From NCBI RefSeq assembly GCF_013409065.1, contig NZ_JACBZP010000001.1, forward strand, positions 3,730,518 through 3,794,517: DNA of 64,000 nucleotides. Reading direction: 5' to 3'. The notes under the pieces are model-generated. The model saw nothing but the letters and a program-made list of their open reading frames with translations. It did no database searches and was not told where the DNA came from. This DNA comes from Spelaeicoccus albus. GTDB taxonomy: Bacteria > Actinomycetota > Actinomycetes > Actinomycetales > Brevibacteriaceae. A program made the position numbers and the translations under genes. Of the stretch, positions 8,712-16,360 are shown one piece after another. Numbering within the stretch: the stretch's first letter is position 1; the number at the start of each line of letters is the position of its first letter.

Positions 8712-10253
8712 CTAATACGCGCCAACCGGATGAATCATCACCCGAAAGGTGCGCCACATGATGATCAAGTCGCCAGTCAGCGACCAGTTTTCGACGTAAT
8801 AGAGATCGAGTCGTACGCTGTCGTCCCAACCAAGTTCCGAGCGGCCGTTCACTTGCCACATTCCGGTGATGCCGGGCTTGATATAGAGACGACGGTGGAC
8901 GGATTCCGCGTATTCAGCGACCTCTGATGCCAATGGCGGCCGCGGCCCGACAATGCTCATGTCACCTTTGAATACGTTCCAGAATTGGGGAAGTTCATCG
9001 AGCGAATACTTGCGCATCCACTTGCCAACCTTGGTCACCCGCGGGTCGTCGTGCAGCTTAAACAACGGTCCCGATCCCTCGTTACCGGGTTTCAATGCTT
9101 CCAACTCAGCTTCCGCATTGGGCCGCATCGAGCGGAACTTGCACATTTCGAATGTGCTTCCATCCCTGCCGACTCGCTTTTGGCGAAAGAAGACCGGCCC
9201 CGCCGAGTCGCGCTTTATGAGCAGCGCAAACGCGACAAATACTGGCATTAGTGCGGTCAGCGCAAAGGCTGAAAGTACGATGTCGCTTACGCGCTTGGCC
9301 ACATGCTTAGCACCCGAGTAGTGCGGCAGTTCCACATGCATGAGCGGCAGGCCTTCGACGGGTCGTGTGTGGATACGCGGGCCGGCGACGTTCGTCAGCC
9401 CAGTGGCCAGTACCAACTCGGTCTTCGACTCTTCGAGTTTCCACCCGAGTTGTTGCACGTATTTGCTGCCCCGATTGACCGGTCCAGCGATAATGACGGC
9501 ATCAACGTTGTAGTCGACCACTGCGTCGCCGATTGAATCCATGCCGGCCAGAATTGGGATTTTACGACCATCAACGTCGACAAAGTTCCGCTGCTTACGC
9601 TTCGTCAGCGCAGCGCCGACGACCTGGTAAGCGGCGCCCGACTTCTTGTCGATCTGAGAGACGACGTAGCGCACGTCTTTGGCCTTACCCAGAACGATCA
9701 CTCTAGAGAGAAAATGCCCGTATTTGCGCTGTGTTGTCAGCCAACGGCGCATCGTCCATCGTTCAGTGAGTAAGCCTGCGAGACCGATCGGAAATGCCAA
9801 TGCAAAGTATCCGCGAGACGCGTCGATCTTCAATGCCATGCACCCGATTGCGAGAAGCCCGAAGAGTGTGAATGTGGAAACGATGACGCGCTTATATTCG
9901 TCGGGACCGATCCCTAAGATGCGTCGTTCTCGGCTACCAAAGACGCACAGCAGCATCCACCAGGCAGCCGCTATCAGAGGTAAGAACGCGAGATACGTGA
10001 GCTCCACTTGATCGAACACGCGGCCTTGAAATTCAAGACCGAATCGCGCAGTCTGCGATATGCCTAAAGCGGCTACAACAACTGCTGCATCAATCACGGC
10101 CAAAGTTTTGCGGTAGCGGCTTGTCCATTCCGCAGCCGAGTCATTGGACAGAGTGTGGGTCGGAGCGAACGATTGAACCGGTCGGCGAGTCTCAGACTCG
10201 GTACCTATTGCAACGTCAATTTCGAAAGGCACGGCCTCATTGAGCGAACTCAT
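8712..10253 (-). CDS. Polyprenyl-phosphate sugar-1-phosphate transferase (exopolysaccharide initiation)
   Basis: The N-terminal part has four to five membrane helices (about residues 45-140) and a CoA-binding-like domain (VIVLGKAKDVRYVVSQI). The C-terminal 200 residues are the bacterial sugar transferase domain: KRVSDIVLSAFALTALMP, FFRQKRVGRDGSTFEMCKFRSM, DELPQFWNVFKGDMSIVGPRPP and KPGITGMWQVNGRSE. This family transfers a sugar 1-phosphate from a nucleotide sugar to undecaprenyl phosphate, the first membrane step of polymer assembly. It is the first clear gene of the minus-strand operon. The start at 10253 has an upstream GAGG about 9 bases away and also overlaps the stop of a 78-codon frame (ATGA). 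The sugar cannot be decided. Confidence 0.93.
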   Translation of the reverse strand: MSSLNEAVPFEIDVAIGTESETRRPVQSFAPTHTLSNDSAAEWTSRYRKTLAVIDAAVVVAALGISQTARFGLEFQGRVFDQVELTYLAFLPLIAAAWWMLLCVFGSRERRILGIGPDEYKRVIVSTFTLFGLLAIGCMALKIDASRGYFALAFPIGLAGLLTERWTMRRWLTTQRKYGHFLSRVIVLGKAKDVRYVVSQIDKKSGAAYQVVGAALTKRKQRNFVDVDGRKIPILAGMDSIGDAVVDYNVDAVIIAGPVNRGSKYVQQLGWKLEESKTELVLATGLTNVAGPRIHTRPVEGLPLMHVELPHYSGAKHVAKRVSDIVLSAFALTALMPVFVAFALLIKRDSAGPVFFRQKRVGRDGSTFEMCKFRSMRPNAEAELEALKPGNEGSGPLFKLHDDPRVTKVGKWMRKYSLDELPQFWNVFKGDMSIVGPRPPLASEVAEYAESVHRRLYIKPGITGMWQVNGRSELGWDDSVRLDLYYVENWSLTGDLIIMWRTFRVMIHPVGAY

Positions 10254-10486
10254 TGCACTGCCTCGCAGTACACGTCGTAAAGAAAAGGGGCCGACGACGG
10301 TCGACTGGAAGCCTTGGTCTCAGAAGGCTTCACCGCCGCCGGCCCCGCTTGGGGCGCCTGCTCAGCCACCGACCGGTTTCTCAGCGCCGTTGCTGGGAGA
10401 TCGGTCAGGCGGCGAGCTACGACAACGTCGCGGGCATCAACGTCACGAATGACATTGCCTGTCGAAGTGTTGTCGGTAGAGCGCAT
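10250..10486 (-). CDS. Possible small leader ORF coupled to the sugar transferase gene
   Basis: A 78-codon frame with ATG at 10486 ends in TGA overlapping the start codon of the sugar transferase gene (ATGA). The product is polar, rich in Ala, Arg, Ser and Pro, with no recognised domain, signal or membrane segment, and no strong ribosome binding site. The stop/start overlap is the only positive evidence. It may be a translational leader or chance. Confidence 0.25.
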   Translation of the reverse strand: MRSTDNTSTGNVIRDVDARDVVVARRLTDLPATALRNRSVAEQAPQAGPAAVKPSETKASSRPSSAPFLYDVYCEAVQ

Positions 10487-10533
10487 GTTAATCGAGACCC
10501 GCTTGAAGTTTTCTAGTCTAAGGAACGGTTAAT

Positions 10534-10556
10534 AATTGCGAGCCTAGGCCGCAATT
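10534..10556. promoter_or_regulatory. Palindromic candidate operator upstream of the polysaccharide operon
   Basis: The arms AATTGCG (10534-10540) and CGCAATT (10550-10556) flank GCCTAGGC, itself palindromic, with one extra base at 10541. It lies in an AT-rich stretch about 280 bases before the sugar transferase start. No matching regulator is encoded beside it. Confidence 0.35.
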
Positions 10557-10603
10557 TCGTGCTGATCACGAGTAGTTTCAACTCGACTTTTGATCCGTCA
10601 ACA

Positions 10604-10684
10604 CCTCATACGGTGGGCCGAAACACGCATCGTGCGCTGGGCACTACTTGCATGTTGTTGACGGCTACTCGGCCCACCGTGAGG
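10604..10684. repeat. Inverted repeat (stem-loop) after the GT2 gene
   Basis: CCTCA-TA-CGGTGGGCCGA (10604-10621) pairs with TCGGCCCACCGTGAGG (10669-10684), leaving a two-base bulge and a 47-base loop. It begins directly downstream of the minus-strand stop at 10685, so it could act as a transcript end or 3' stabiliser; no U-tract follows. The surrounding 10487-10743 region holds no convincing gene. Confidence 0.45.
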
Positions 10685-12043
10685 TCAATGAGGAGGCGAG
10701 CGCATGTTGGTGTGGTGCCGGCTCGCTTGCTCGCGTCGTTCGATCAGCGATGTGAGCGAGCCTTGCGCCGCCGCATGACCGGCATGATGCTGATGATCGC
10801 GATTCCGGCAATCAACAAGACCCAGGCGGCGAGGAACATATGCGCCGCCATGAATCCTGTCATCGCCAGGCTCGTGACTCCTGCGGTCGATGCTTGTGGT
10901 CCATACATGGTGAGTACCTTTCTCTTTATCGGTCGGGTGGTGCCATACGGCTTTCTTTTTCCGGACAGCTGCCGCAACGGCAGCAATAAGCGAAGATTGA
11001 AGAATCAGGTCGTAACAAAGCTCGGGAACCAGGCAGGCTGCCAGTAGCCGTCCTTTTCGTCCGTTCTTCCACGCGGTGACGACCCGTTCGACGACGAAGA
11101 TGCCGCAGATCGATGTCCATATTGGCGAAAACCGGAGAATTCCGGTGACTGCATCTACCGTCGTCAGGGTGAGGAACAAACCGATCATCATCATGCCGAG
11201 GATCAGCATCAGCTGCTGTCCCCAATACCGAACAGTCACCCGGGTTAATCCGTATCGGACCAGGTTTTCAAGCGCTCCCCGGTACCAGCGGATGCGCTGG
11301 GCGCGGAGGTCGGACACCGTCGGCATCAGTTCGGTGGTGCATGTGCACGTGATCGGGGACTCCAGCCGCCACCCGAGCGTCTTCAGTGCGAGGCCGATTT
11401 CCATGTCCTCGGTCAGGGCATCGCGATCGTAGAAGTCGCCGTGCTCCCCCGGCAGCCGGTCACCGCGCGCAGCAGCTACTTGGCGCAACGCGGTCACACG
11501 GATAATAGACGCCGTCCCGGACAACACCATTGTTCGGCCGGTGCGGTCGATCTGCCGTGCGTATCGCACATATTCATTGCTTTGCGCCAGTTCGAGCAAG
11601 TTCGTCGGCGGTTCTCCAACGAACACGCCGCCAACAGCACCGACTCCCGAGTCTCGGTGCATCAATTCGACGGCTTCGGCAACGAACGTGTCGACAATCG
11701 ATGTGTCCGCATCAATAGCAAGCACGAAGTCGTCATCGTTGAGGGCCGGCAGCAGACGGGCAATCGTTTGGTTGAGGGCGCCGGCCTTTTTGAACGTGTT
11801 GCCCGAAGTCGGCATAACTGCTGCGCCGTGGTGCCTCGCCACAGCCGCCGTATCGTCAGTGCAATTATCCGGAACGACCACGGGCGATACCGGATAAATT
11901 TGGGCAGCCAACGATCGCAACGTGCCCGGCAGTGATTCCTGCTCATTGTGAGCAGGAATCACTGCCATGACACGTGAACCTGATGACTCGAGACCAATCA
12001 CTGTGAGACCCTGCGTTGAACCGAATTGCGTTGACGCTTTCAA
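10685..12043 (-). CDS. Processive family 2 glycosyltransferase (hyaluronan/cellulose-synthase-like)
   Basis: The GT2 core is complete: VIPAHNEQESLPGTL, the DXD-type IDADTSIVD, the acid TEDMEIG and the QxxRW motif QRIRWYRGALE, followed by three to four membrane helices. These features mark inverting, membrane-bound polymerising glycosyltransferases using UDP- or GDP-sugars. The recognisable domain ends near KKKAVWHHPTDKEKG, but the frame stays open for about 80 further codons of polar sequence to 10685. That extension overlaps the 54-codon gene at 10744-10908 in another frame and looks non-functional or shadow-like. The start used is TTG at 12043, without a clear ribosome binding site; a start closer to the VIPAHNE strand is possible. 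Confidence 0.83.
   Translation of the reverse strand: MKASTQFGSTQGLTVIGLESSGSRVMAVIPAHNEQESLPGTLRSLAAQIYPVSPVVVPDNCTDDTAAVARHHGAAVMPTSGNTFKKAGALNQTIARLLPALNDDDFVLAIDADTSIVDTFVAEAVELMHRDSGVGAVGGVFVGEPPTNLLELAQSNEYVRYARQIDRTGRTMVLSGTASIIRVTALRQVAAARGDRLPGEHGDFYDRDALTEDMEIGLALKTLGWRLESPITCTCTTELMPTVSDLRAQRIRWYRGALENLVRYGLTRVTVRYWGQQLMLILGMMMIGLFLTLTTVDAVTGILRFSPIWTSICGIFVVERVVTAWKNGRKGRLLAACLVPELCYDLILQSSLIAAVAAAVRKKKAVWHHPTDKEKGTHHVWTTSIDRRSHEPGDDRIHGGAYVPRRLGLVDCRNRDHQHHAGHAAAQGSLTSLIERREQASRHHTNMRSPPH
10744..10908 (-). CDS. 54-residue membrane protein with LAXTG-like sorting signal
   Basis: The ATG at 10908 has a good ribosome binding site (AGAAAGG, about 7 bases upstream). The product consists of an 18-residue head (MYGPQASTAGVTSLAMTG), one hydrophobic helix and the tail RRRKARSHR. 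LAMTG, then a helix, then an Arg-rich tail is the layout of a sortase cell-wall sorting signal, and LAXTG is the form recognised by class E sortases. There is no N-terminal signal peptide and almost no protein ahead of the motif. The gene lies inside the 3' end of the GT2 frame. No sortase gene is in the window, so anchoring is inferred; a plain small membrane protein is the alternative. Confidence 0.65.
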   Translation of the reverse strand: MYGPQASTAGVTSLAMTGFMAAHMFLAAWVLLIAGIAIISIMPVMRRRKARSHR

Positions 12044-12147
12044 CGTTATGGATCGGCAGAATTCGAATCACGAGTAATCGAGACTCGTCTTTTAGCCCGC
12101 TGATTGCCCACAATGACGCGGGGCATACCCAGTTCGGTGCGTTCGAA

Positions 12148-12172
12148 TACTCACTCGGCACGTGAGTACTAC
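12148..12172. promoter_or_regulatory. Candidate regulator site (TACTCAC/GTGAGTA and AGTACTAC)
   Basis: TACTCAC (12148-12154) and GTGAGTA (12162-12168) are inverted repeats 7 bases apart. The second runs into AGTACTAC (12165-12172), which also occurs twice upstream of the sensor kinase gene. The site is about 110 bases upstream of the GT2 start, a normal place for a response-regulator site. Confidence 0.4.
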
Positions 12173-12213
12173 GCACTACATCGCACGCGCACTCTATGGC
12201 CGTGCACAAAGAA

Positions 12214-12241
12214 GGCGGGACCGGCAAATGCCGGTCCCGCC
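12214..12241. terminator. Rho-independent terminator
   Basis: GGCGGGACCGGCA (12214-12226) and TGCCGGTCCCGCC (12229-12241) form a perfect 13-bp stem with an AA loop. The plus strand continues TACTTTTCT and the minus strand TTCTTTG, so it could work both ways. It lies directly after the minus-strand antitoxin-family gene at 12271. Confidence 0.85.
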
Positions 12242-12270
12242 TACTTTTCTAGAAAGAGAACTAGTGGCGC

Positions 12271-12453
12271 TTACTCATTTCCGACGTGATCGTCGGCAGC
12301 GTCCTTACCCTTGTCGATCTGGTCTTCGAACTTGCCGCCCGTGGCGTCGTTGAGCTTATCGGAACCCTTGTCAAATGCGTTGTCCGATACCTCTTCGCCC
12401 TTGTCGGAGTTCACTGCGTCCTTGGCCTTATCGGCGAAATCTCCGAGACCCAT
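12271..12453 (-). CDS. MT0933 (Rv0909)-like antitoxin-family protein
   Basis: The 60-residue product MGLGDFADKAKDAVNSDKGE... is made of charged amphipathic repeats (DKAKDAV, DKGSDKLNDATGGKFEDQID) matching the small Rv0909/MT0933 antitoxin family. In mycobacteria this protein is paired with a neighbouring SRPBCC-fold toxin, but no partner is adjacent here. The ATG at 12453 has GGAG 8 bases upstream; longer in-frame starts lack this. A general stress-protein role, as proposed for the CsbD-like proteins it resembles, is the other possibility. Confidence 0.75.
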   Translation of the reverse strand: MGLGDFADKAKDAVNSDKGEEVSDNAFDKGSDKLNDATGGKFEDQIDKGKDAADDHVGNE

Positions 12454-12605
12454 ACCGTTACTCCTTCTTCTAGACTCACCCCGTGAAGGGGCGCCGGCGG
12501 GTGGCCGACTTGGTATGAGCTTTACGCACATCCCCGGGGCTTGTAAAGCCCCAACCGGCAATAATTCGGCGTTGATCAGCCGTCGTTCAGCGAGCGTTCA
12601 GCAGC

Positions 12606-12872
12606 TCACGCCGGCAGCGTGACCGCGAAAAACGCCACTCCGACGGCCAGCACGAGTAAGGCGATCACGTCGAACCACCGGGCCCGCACCGCGAACGCGG
12701 CAGACGCCGTCGTCGGCACGCCACGCACCACGGCGGCACCGAACAACACGACTGCCAACGCGATGCCGCCGGCGCGAAAACCGGCCAGGAACGCAATAGC
12801 GGTCGTGATGGCCAGGCCGAGCACGAATGCGATCAGCGCGACGTCCACGCTTCGGTGCGGTGACGGATTCAT
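12606..12872 (-). CDS. DUF3017 small membrane protein
   Basis: This 88-residue protein has three hydrophobic helices (VALIAFVLGLAITTAIAFLAG, GIALAVVLFGAAVVRG, FDVIALLVLAVGVAFFAV) and fits DUF3017, an actinobacterial family commonly encoded beside purH or folD. Its start codon shares one base with the purH stop, so it is co-translated with purH. The function is unknown. Confidence 0.8.
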   Translation of the reverse strand: MNPSPHRSVDVALIAFVLGLAITTAIAFLAGFRAGGIALAVVLFGAAVVRGVPTTASAAFAVRARWFDVIALLVLAVGVAFFAVTLPA

Positions 12873-14452
12873 CAGTGGAAGAAGTGCCTCGTCCCGGTGA
12901 AGTAGAGCGCCACTCCGGCCTTGCGGGCGGCTTCAACCACCTCATCGTCGCGGATCGACCCGCCCGGTTCCACTACTGCCTTCACGCCGGCTTCCAGCAG
13001 GATCTCCAGTCCGTCGGCGAACGGGAAGAACGCATCGGACGCCGCCACCGACCCTTGCACGCGGCCGTCGCCGGCCCGGTTGACCGCGAGACGGGCCGAA
13101 TCGACTCTGTTCACCTGTCCCATTCCGACGCCCACCGTGGCGCCGTCCGAGGCCAACAAGATCGCATTCGACTTCACGGCGCGGCACGCCCGCCAGGCGA
13201 ATTCCAGATCCGCCAACGTCGCGGCGTCCACGGCCTCACCGGCGGCCAACGTCCAGGACGACGCGTCGTCGCCGTCGGCGTCAATTTTGTCGACGGCCTG
13301 CATGAGCAACCCGCCGGAGATCTTCTTCGTCTCAACCTCGTGACTTGGCCCGCCCGGCAGCACCAGCAGCCGCACGTTCTTCTTTTTCTGCAGTACCTCG
13401 GCCGCGCCGTCCTCGAACCCTGGAGCCGCAACGACTTCGGTGAAAATGCCCTTCAGCTGTTCGGCCATGGCCACGCTGACGGGCCGGTTGGCGGCGACCA
13501 CTCCCCCGTACGCCGACACCGGGTCACAAGCGTGCGCCTTGCGGTGTGCCTCGGCGACGTCCGCGCCGACTGCCAGCCCGCACGGGTTGGCGTGCTTGAC
13601 GACCGCGACGGCTGTTTCGCTGAAGTCATAGGCGGCGCGCACGGCGGCGTCCGTGTCCGTGTAGTTGTTGTATGACATCTCCTTGCCGTGCAACTGGGTG
13701 GCCTGTGCCAGGCCGGCCGGGCCGTCGACGTCCGTGTAGAGGGCGGCACGCTGGTGCGGATTTTCTCCGTAGCGGAGCACCTGCTTGCGTTCCCAGGTTG
13801 CGCCGGTCCAGGCCGGGAAGCCCGTCGACTCGCCGTCTACTTCGTCGCTGGGGGCCAGCACCGTACTCATCCAGGAAGCGACGGCGACGTCGTAATTCGC
13901 GGTGTGCACGAACGCGTCCGCTGCCAGGCTGCGGCGCCCAGCGGCCGTGAACCCGCCGGACTTCACGGCGTCGAGCACCTCGCCGTACCGGGCCGGGTCG
14001 ACCACTATCGCAACGGTCGGATGGTTCTTGGCGGCCGCGCGCACCATCGACGGACCGCCGATGTCGATCTTTTCGATGCATTCGTCGATGCCGGCGCCGC
14101 TGGCGACGGTATCGGCAAACGGGTACAGGTTCGACACGACAAGGTCGAACGGCTCGATGTCCAGCTCGTTCAGCTGCGCCAGGTGCTCCGGACGCCGCGA
14201 GTCGGCCAGGATGCCGGCGTGCACTCGCGGATGCAGGGTCTTGACGCGGCCGTCCAGCACCTCGGGGAACTGGGTGACTTCTTCGACCTTGGTCACCGGT
14301 ACTCCGGCCGCCGCGATCGTCGCCGCCGTGGACCCGGTGGACACGATCGTCACCGACGCCTCATGCAGCCCTCGGGCAAGGTCTTCGAGGCCGGTCTTGT
14401 CGTAGACCGACACCAGGGCGCGCTTGATTGGACGGTCGGGCTGATCAGTCAC
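12872..14452 (-). CDS. purH: Bifunctional AICAR formyltransferase / IMP cyclohydrolase
   Basis: This enzyme catalyses the last two steps of de novo IMP synthesis. The N-terminal cyclohydrolase domain shows [58 protein letters not shown] and [10 protein letters not shown]. The C-terminal formyltransferase domain has [25 protein letters not shown] and [11 protein letters not shown], with the catalytic KHxNPCG. The length of 526 is normal. purN lies 42 bases upstream in the same direction, placing consecutive folate-dependent steps in one operon, and the DUF3017 gene overlaps its stop. Confidence 0.98.
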   Translation of the reverse strand: MTDQPDRPIKRALVSVYDKTGLEDLARGLHEASVTIVSTGSTAATIAAAGVPVTKVEEVTQFPEVLDGRVKTLHPRVHAGILADSRRPEHLAQLNELDIEPFDLVVSNLYPFADTVASGAGIDECIEKIDIGGPSMVRAAAKNHPTVAIVVDPARYGEVLDAVKSGGFTAAGRRSLAADAFVHTANYDVAVASWMSTVLAPSDEVDGESTGFPAWTGATWERKQVLRYGENPHQRAALYTDVDGPAGLAQATQLHGKEMSYNNYTDTDAAVRAAYDFSETAVAVVKHANPCGLAVGADVAEAHRKAHACDPVSAYGGVVAANRPVSVAMAEQLKGIFTEVVAAPGFEDGAAEVLQKKKNVRLLVLPGGPSHEVETKKISGGLLMQAVDKIDADGDDASSWTLAAGEAVDAATLADLEFAWRACRAVKSNAILLASDGATVGVGMGQVNRVDSARLAVNRAGDGRVQGSVAASDAFFPFADGLEILLEAGVKAVVEPGGSIRDDEVVEAARKAGVALYFTGTRHFFH

Positions 14453-14494
14453 CTGTTACTCCCTTATGTGCTTACGTACTTTTGTGCGGATGGC

Positions 14495-15130
14495 TCACTG
14501 GCGGGTGGAACGTGTGCTGGGCGTCGTCGTTTCCGGTCCGAGCCGCACGCGCCGGCCGGACAGCGTCCACCCGCGCTCGGCGAGCGACCGGACGACCTCG
14601 ATGAGCAACGCGTGCTCGACGGCTTTGATACGTGCGTGCAACGATTCTTCCGTATCATCGGGGTCGACGTCGATCGCGCGTTGGGCGATGATCGGCCCGG
14701 TGTCGACGCCGGCATCGACGAAATGGACCGTCGAACCCGTGACCGAGGCGCCGTATGCCAGCGCGTCGGGGACGGCGTGGGCGCCCGGAAAGCTCGGCAG
14801 CAGGGCCGGATGCGTGTTGATGATGCGGCCTTCGAACCGGGTCAAGAACGCGTCGCCCAAAATCTTCATGAACCCGGCCGAGACGATCAGGTCGGGCCGA
14901 TGTTCGGCAACGGCGGCAGCGAGCGCGGCGTCCCAGTCGGCACGACTTGCGTAGTCGGGCAATCGGCAGCAAAACGTGTCGATTCCGGACGCCGTCGCCC
15001 GGGCCAGCACCGCGGCGTCCGGCTTGTCGGTGCCGATGGCGACGATGGTGAAAGGGGCGCCGGCGTTGGCGGCGTCGATCAAGGCCTGCGTGAGGGTTCC
15101 TTGACCGGACGCGAGAACAACGAGACGCAC
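14495..15130 (-). CDS. purN: Phosphoribosylglycinamide formyltransferase
   Basis: The product (211 residues from a GTG start) carries LVVLASGQGTLTQALIDA, the active-site region IINTHPALLPSFPGAHAVPDAL and GSTVHFVDAGVDTGPIIAQ, all characteristic of the N10-formyl-THF-dependent GAR transformylase. The catalytic Asn-His-Asp triad is visible as N and H in INTHPALLPSF and D in HFVDAGVDTG. The GTG at 15130 gives the standard N-terminus; the longer in-frame starts run antisense through the neighbouring plus-strand gene and are rejected. It is the first gene of the purN-purH-DUF3017 unit. Confidence 0.96.
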   Translation of the reverse strand: MRLVVLASGQGTLTQALIDAANAGAPFTIVAIGTDKPDAAVLARATASGIDTFCCRLPDYASRADWDAALAAAVAEHRPDLIVSAGFMKILGDAFLTRFEGRIINTHPALLPSFPGAHAVPDALAYGASVTGSTVHFVDAGVDTGPIIAQRAIDVDPDDTEESLHARIKAVEHALLIEVVRSLAERGWTLSGRRVRLGPETTTPSTRSTRQ

Positions 15131-15184
15131 GGCAGTAACGATACCGGAGCGATTCGCACACCGGCGACATGGCAGCATGGAAGG

Positions 15185-15643
15185 GTGAGCACCCCGAACA
15201 ATCAGTCGCCCCAGCAAAAGCCGGACGGCCGGAAGAACGGCAACGACCTGCCGCCGCCCGCGGTGCTGGCTGCGGGCAGATTTTCCATGTACTTCGCCGT
15301 GCTCATTATCGGCGCCATCCTCACGGCGGAACTGCAGCTGCCGTGGAAGATCGCGGCCCTGGCCTTCGGGCTGGCCGCGATGGTCGTGGGCATCATGGCC
15401 ATGGTGCGAGCCGTCAAGGCCAAGATGAAGGGCAGTATTTACGGCTTTCTGTCGATCGGACTTGTGCTCACGCTGGTGGTCACCCTTACGCAGGTGTGGG
15501 CGATTGCCATTTGGCCGTGGCAGGCCAGCTACGAGGAATGCCTGGACAACGCGATCACGCAGCAGGCTCACGAGCAGTGCGTGAAGTCGTACGAGAAGAA
15601 CCTGGATTCGCTGATCCCGGCCTCGCTGATGGGGTCGAAGTAG
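15185..15643 (+). CDS. Small membrane protein of unknown function (DUF4190-like layout)
   Basis: The GTG at 15185 opens a 152-residue protein divergent from purN. An N-terminal Pro/Gln/Asn-rich segment (residues 1-27) is followed by three hydrophobic helices (about 33-52, 56-76, 86-108) and a charged tail with two Cys (EECLDNAITQQAHEQC). Proline-rich head plus multiple helices is typical of actinobacterial DUF4190-type proteins, but I cannot name a family with certainty. Its stop directly abuts the stop of the convergent response regulator gene. Confidence 0.75.
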   Translation: MSTPNNQSPQQKPDGRKNGNDLPPPAVLAAGRFSMYFAVLIIGAILTAELQLPWKIAALAFGLAAMVVGIMAMVRAVKAKMKGSIYGFLSIGLVLTLVVTLTQVWAIAIWPWQASYEECLDNAITQQAHEQCVKSYEKNLDSLIPASLMGSK

Positions 15644-16360
15644 CTATTTGAAGGCTCGGCGCATCTGCCGCCAGGCCCGCACGGAAATCGAGTTGCGCGG
15701 CGGCGGATGACGGCGTGAAATGGCGGTTGCCGCGCCCTGCGAGCTGACGTCAAGCTTGGTCAGGATGCTGCGGATGTGGGCTCGTACGGTGTGAATCGAG
15801 GTGAAAGTCTCCTCCGCGATCTGCGCCGCAGACGATCCGTCTGCGAGTTGGGCGAGCACGCTGTTTTCGGTCAACGAAAGTTTGCTTAAGCGCGCAGTGT
15901 CCTTCCCGTCGATGCGCACAACTTCGCGGTGATGGTCGAACATTGCTCGACGCTCCGGCTCGGTGAGCCGGCCGCGCCCTTCGCTGAGCTCGGCGGTGAG
16001 GGTGAGGAGCTCGGCAAGATCCGCTCCCTTGACCATCCAGTTCGCCGCACCGGCCGCGATCGCGGCCGCGACCTTGTCGATTTCGTCGGTGCCGGTGACC
16101 ACGAGAACCGACCACCCCTGGGCGCAGAGCGGAGTCACCAGTTGCACGCCGTCCAAGGACCTGCCCTCGACGTCGACGCCCAGGTTGAGATCGAGAAGTG
16201 CCACACCCGGGGTGTACGGCAAAGCTGTTTCACACACGGTTTCCAAATCGGTCACCGGTATCCGCTGCGCGTCGAACCCGTTCTCGGCAAGCGCGAAGGT
16301 CAGACTCGCAGCGACTAACTCGTGGTCATCGATCACGAGGACGGTCTCGGCGGTACTCAC
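15644..16360 (-). CDS. NarL/LuxR-family response regulator
   Basis: Residues 4-120 form a receiver domain (VLVIDDHELVAASL, phospho-acceptor Asp in GVALLDLNLG, VLVVTGT, and Lys in NWMVKGA). The C-terminus is a LuxR-type helix-turn-helix (KLSLTENSVLAQLADGSSAAQIAEETFTSIHTVRAHIRSILTKLDV). The GTG at 16360 overlaps the TGA of the sensor kinase gene (GTGA), so both are translated from one transcript and form a two-component pair. The regulator probably binds the AGTACTAC sites seen upstream of the kinase gene; this is inference. Length is 238 residues. Confidence 0.92.
   Translation of the reverse strand: MSTAETVLVIDDHELVAASLTFALAENGFDAQRIPVTDLETVCETALPYTPGVALLDLNLGVDVEGRSLDGVQLVTPLCAQGWSVLVVTGTDEIDKVAAAIAAGAANWMVKGADLAELLTLTAELSEGRGRLTEPERRAMFDHHREVVRIDGKDTARLSKLSLTENSVLAQLADGSSAAQIAEETFTSIHTVRAHIRSILTKLDVSSQGAATAISRRHPPPRNSISVRAWRQMRRAFK

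Noticed and set aside
11943-12227. 94-codon minus-strand frame upstream of the GT2 gene
   Set aside because: It crosses the intergenic region with the candidate regulator site and ends in the terminator; composition and lack of a ribosome binding site argue against a gene.
13688-15184. Long plus-strand open frame running antisense through purH and purN
   Set aside because: It is the antisense shadow of two certain purine genes and has an Arg/Gly-rich nonsense composition; only its last 153 codons (from GTG 15185) form a real membrane protein gene.
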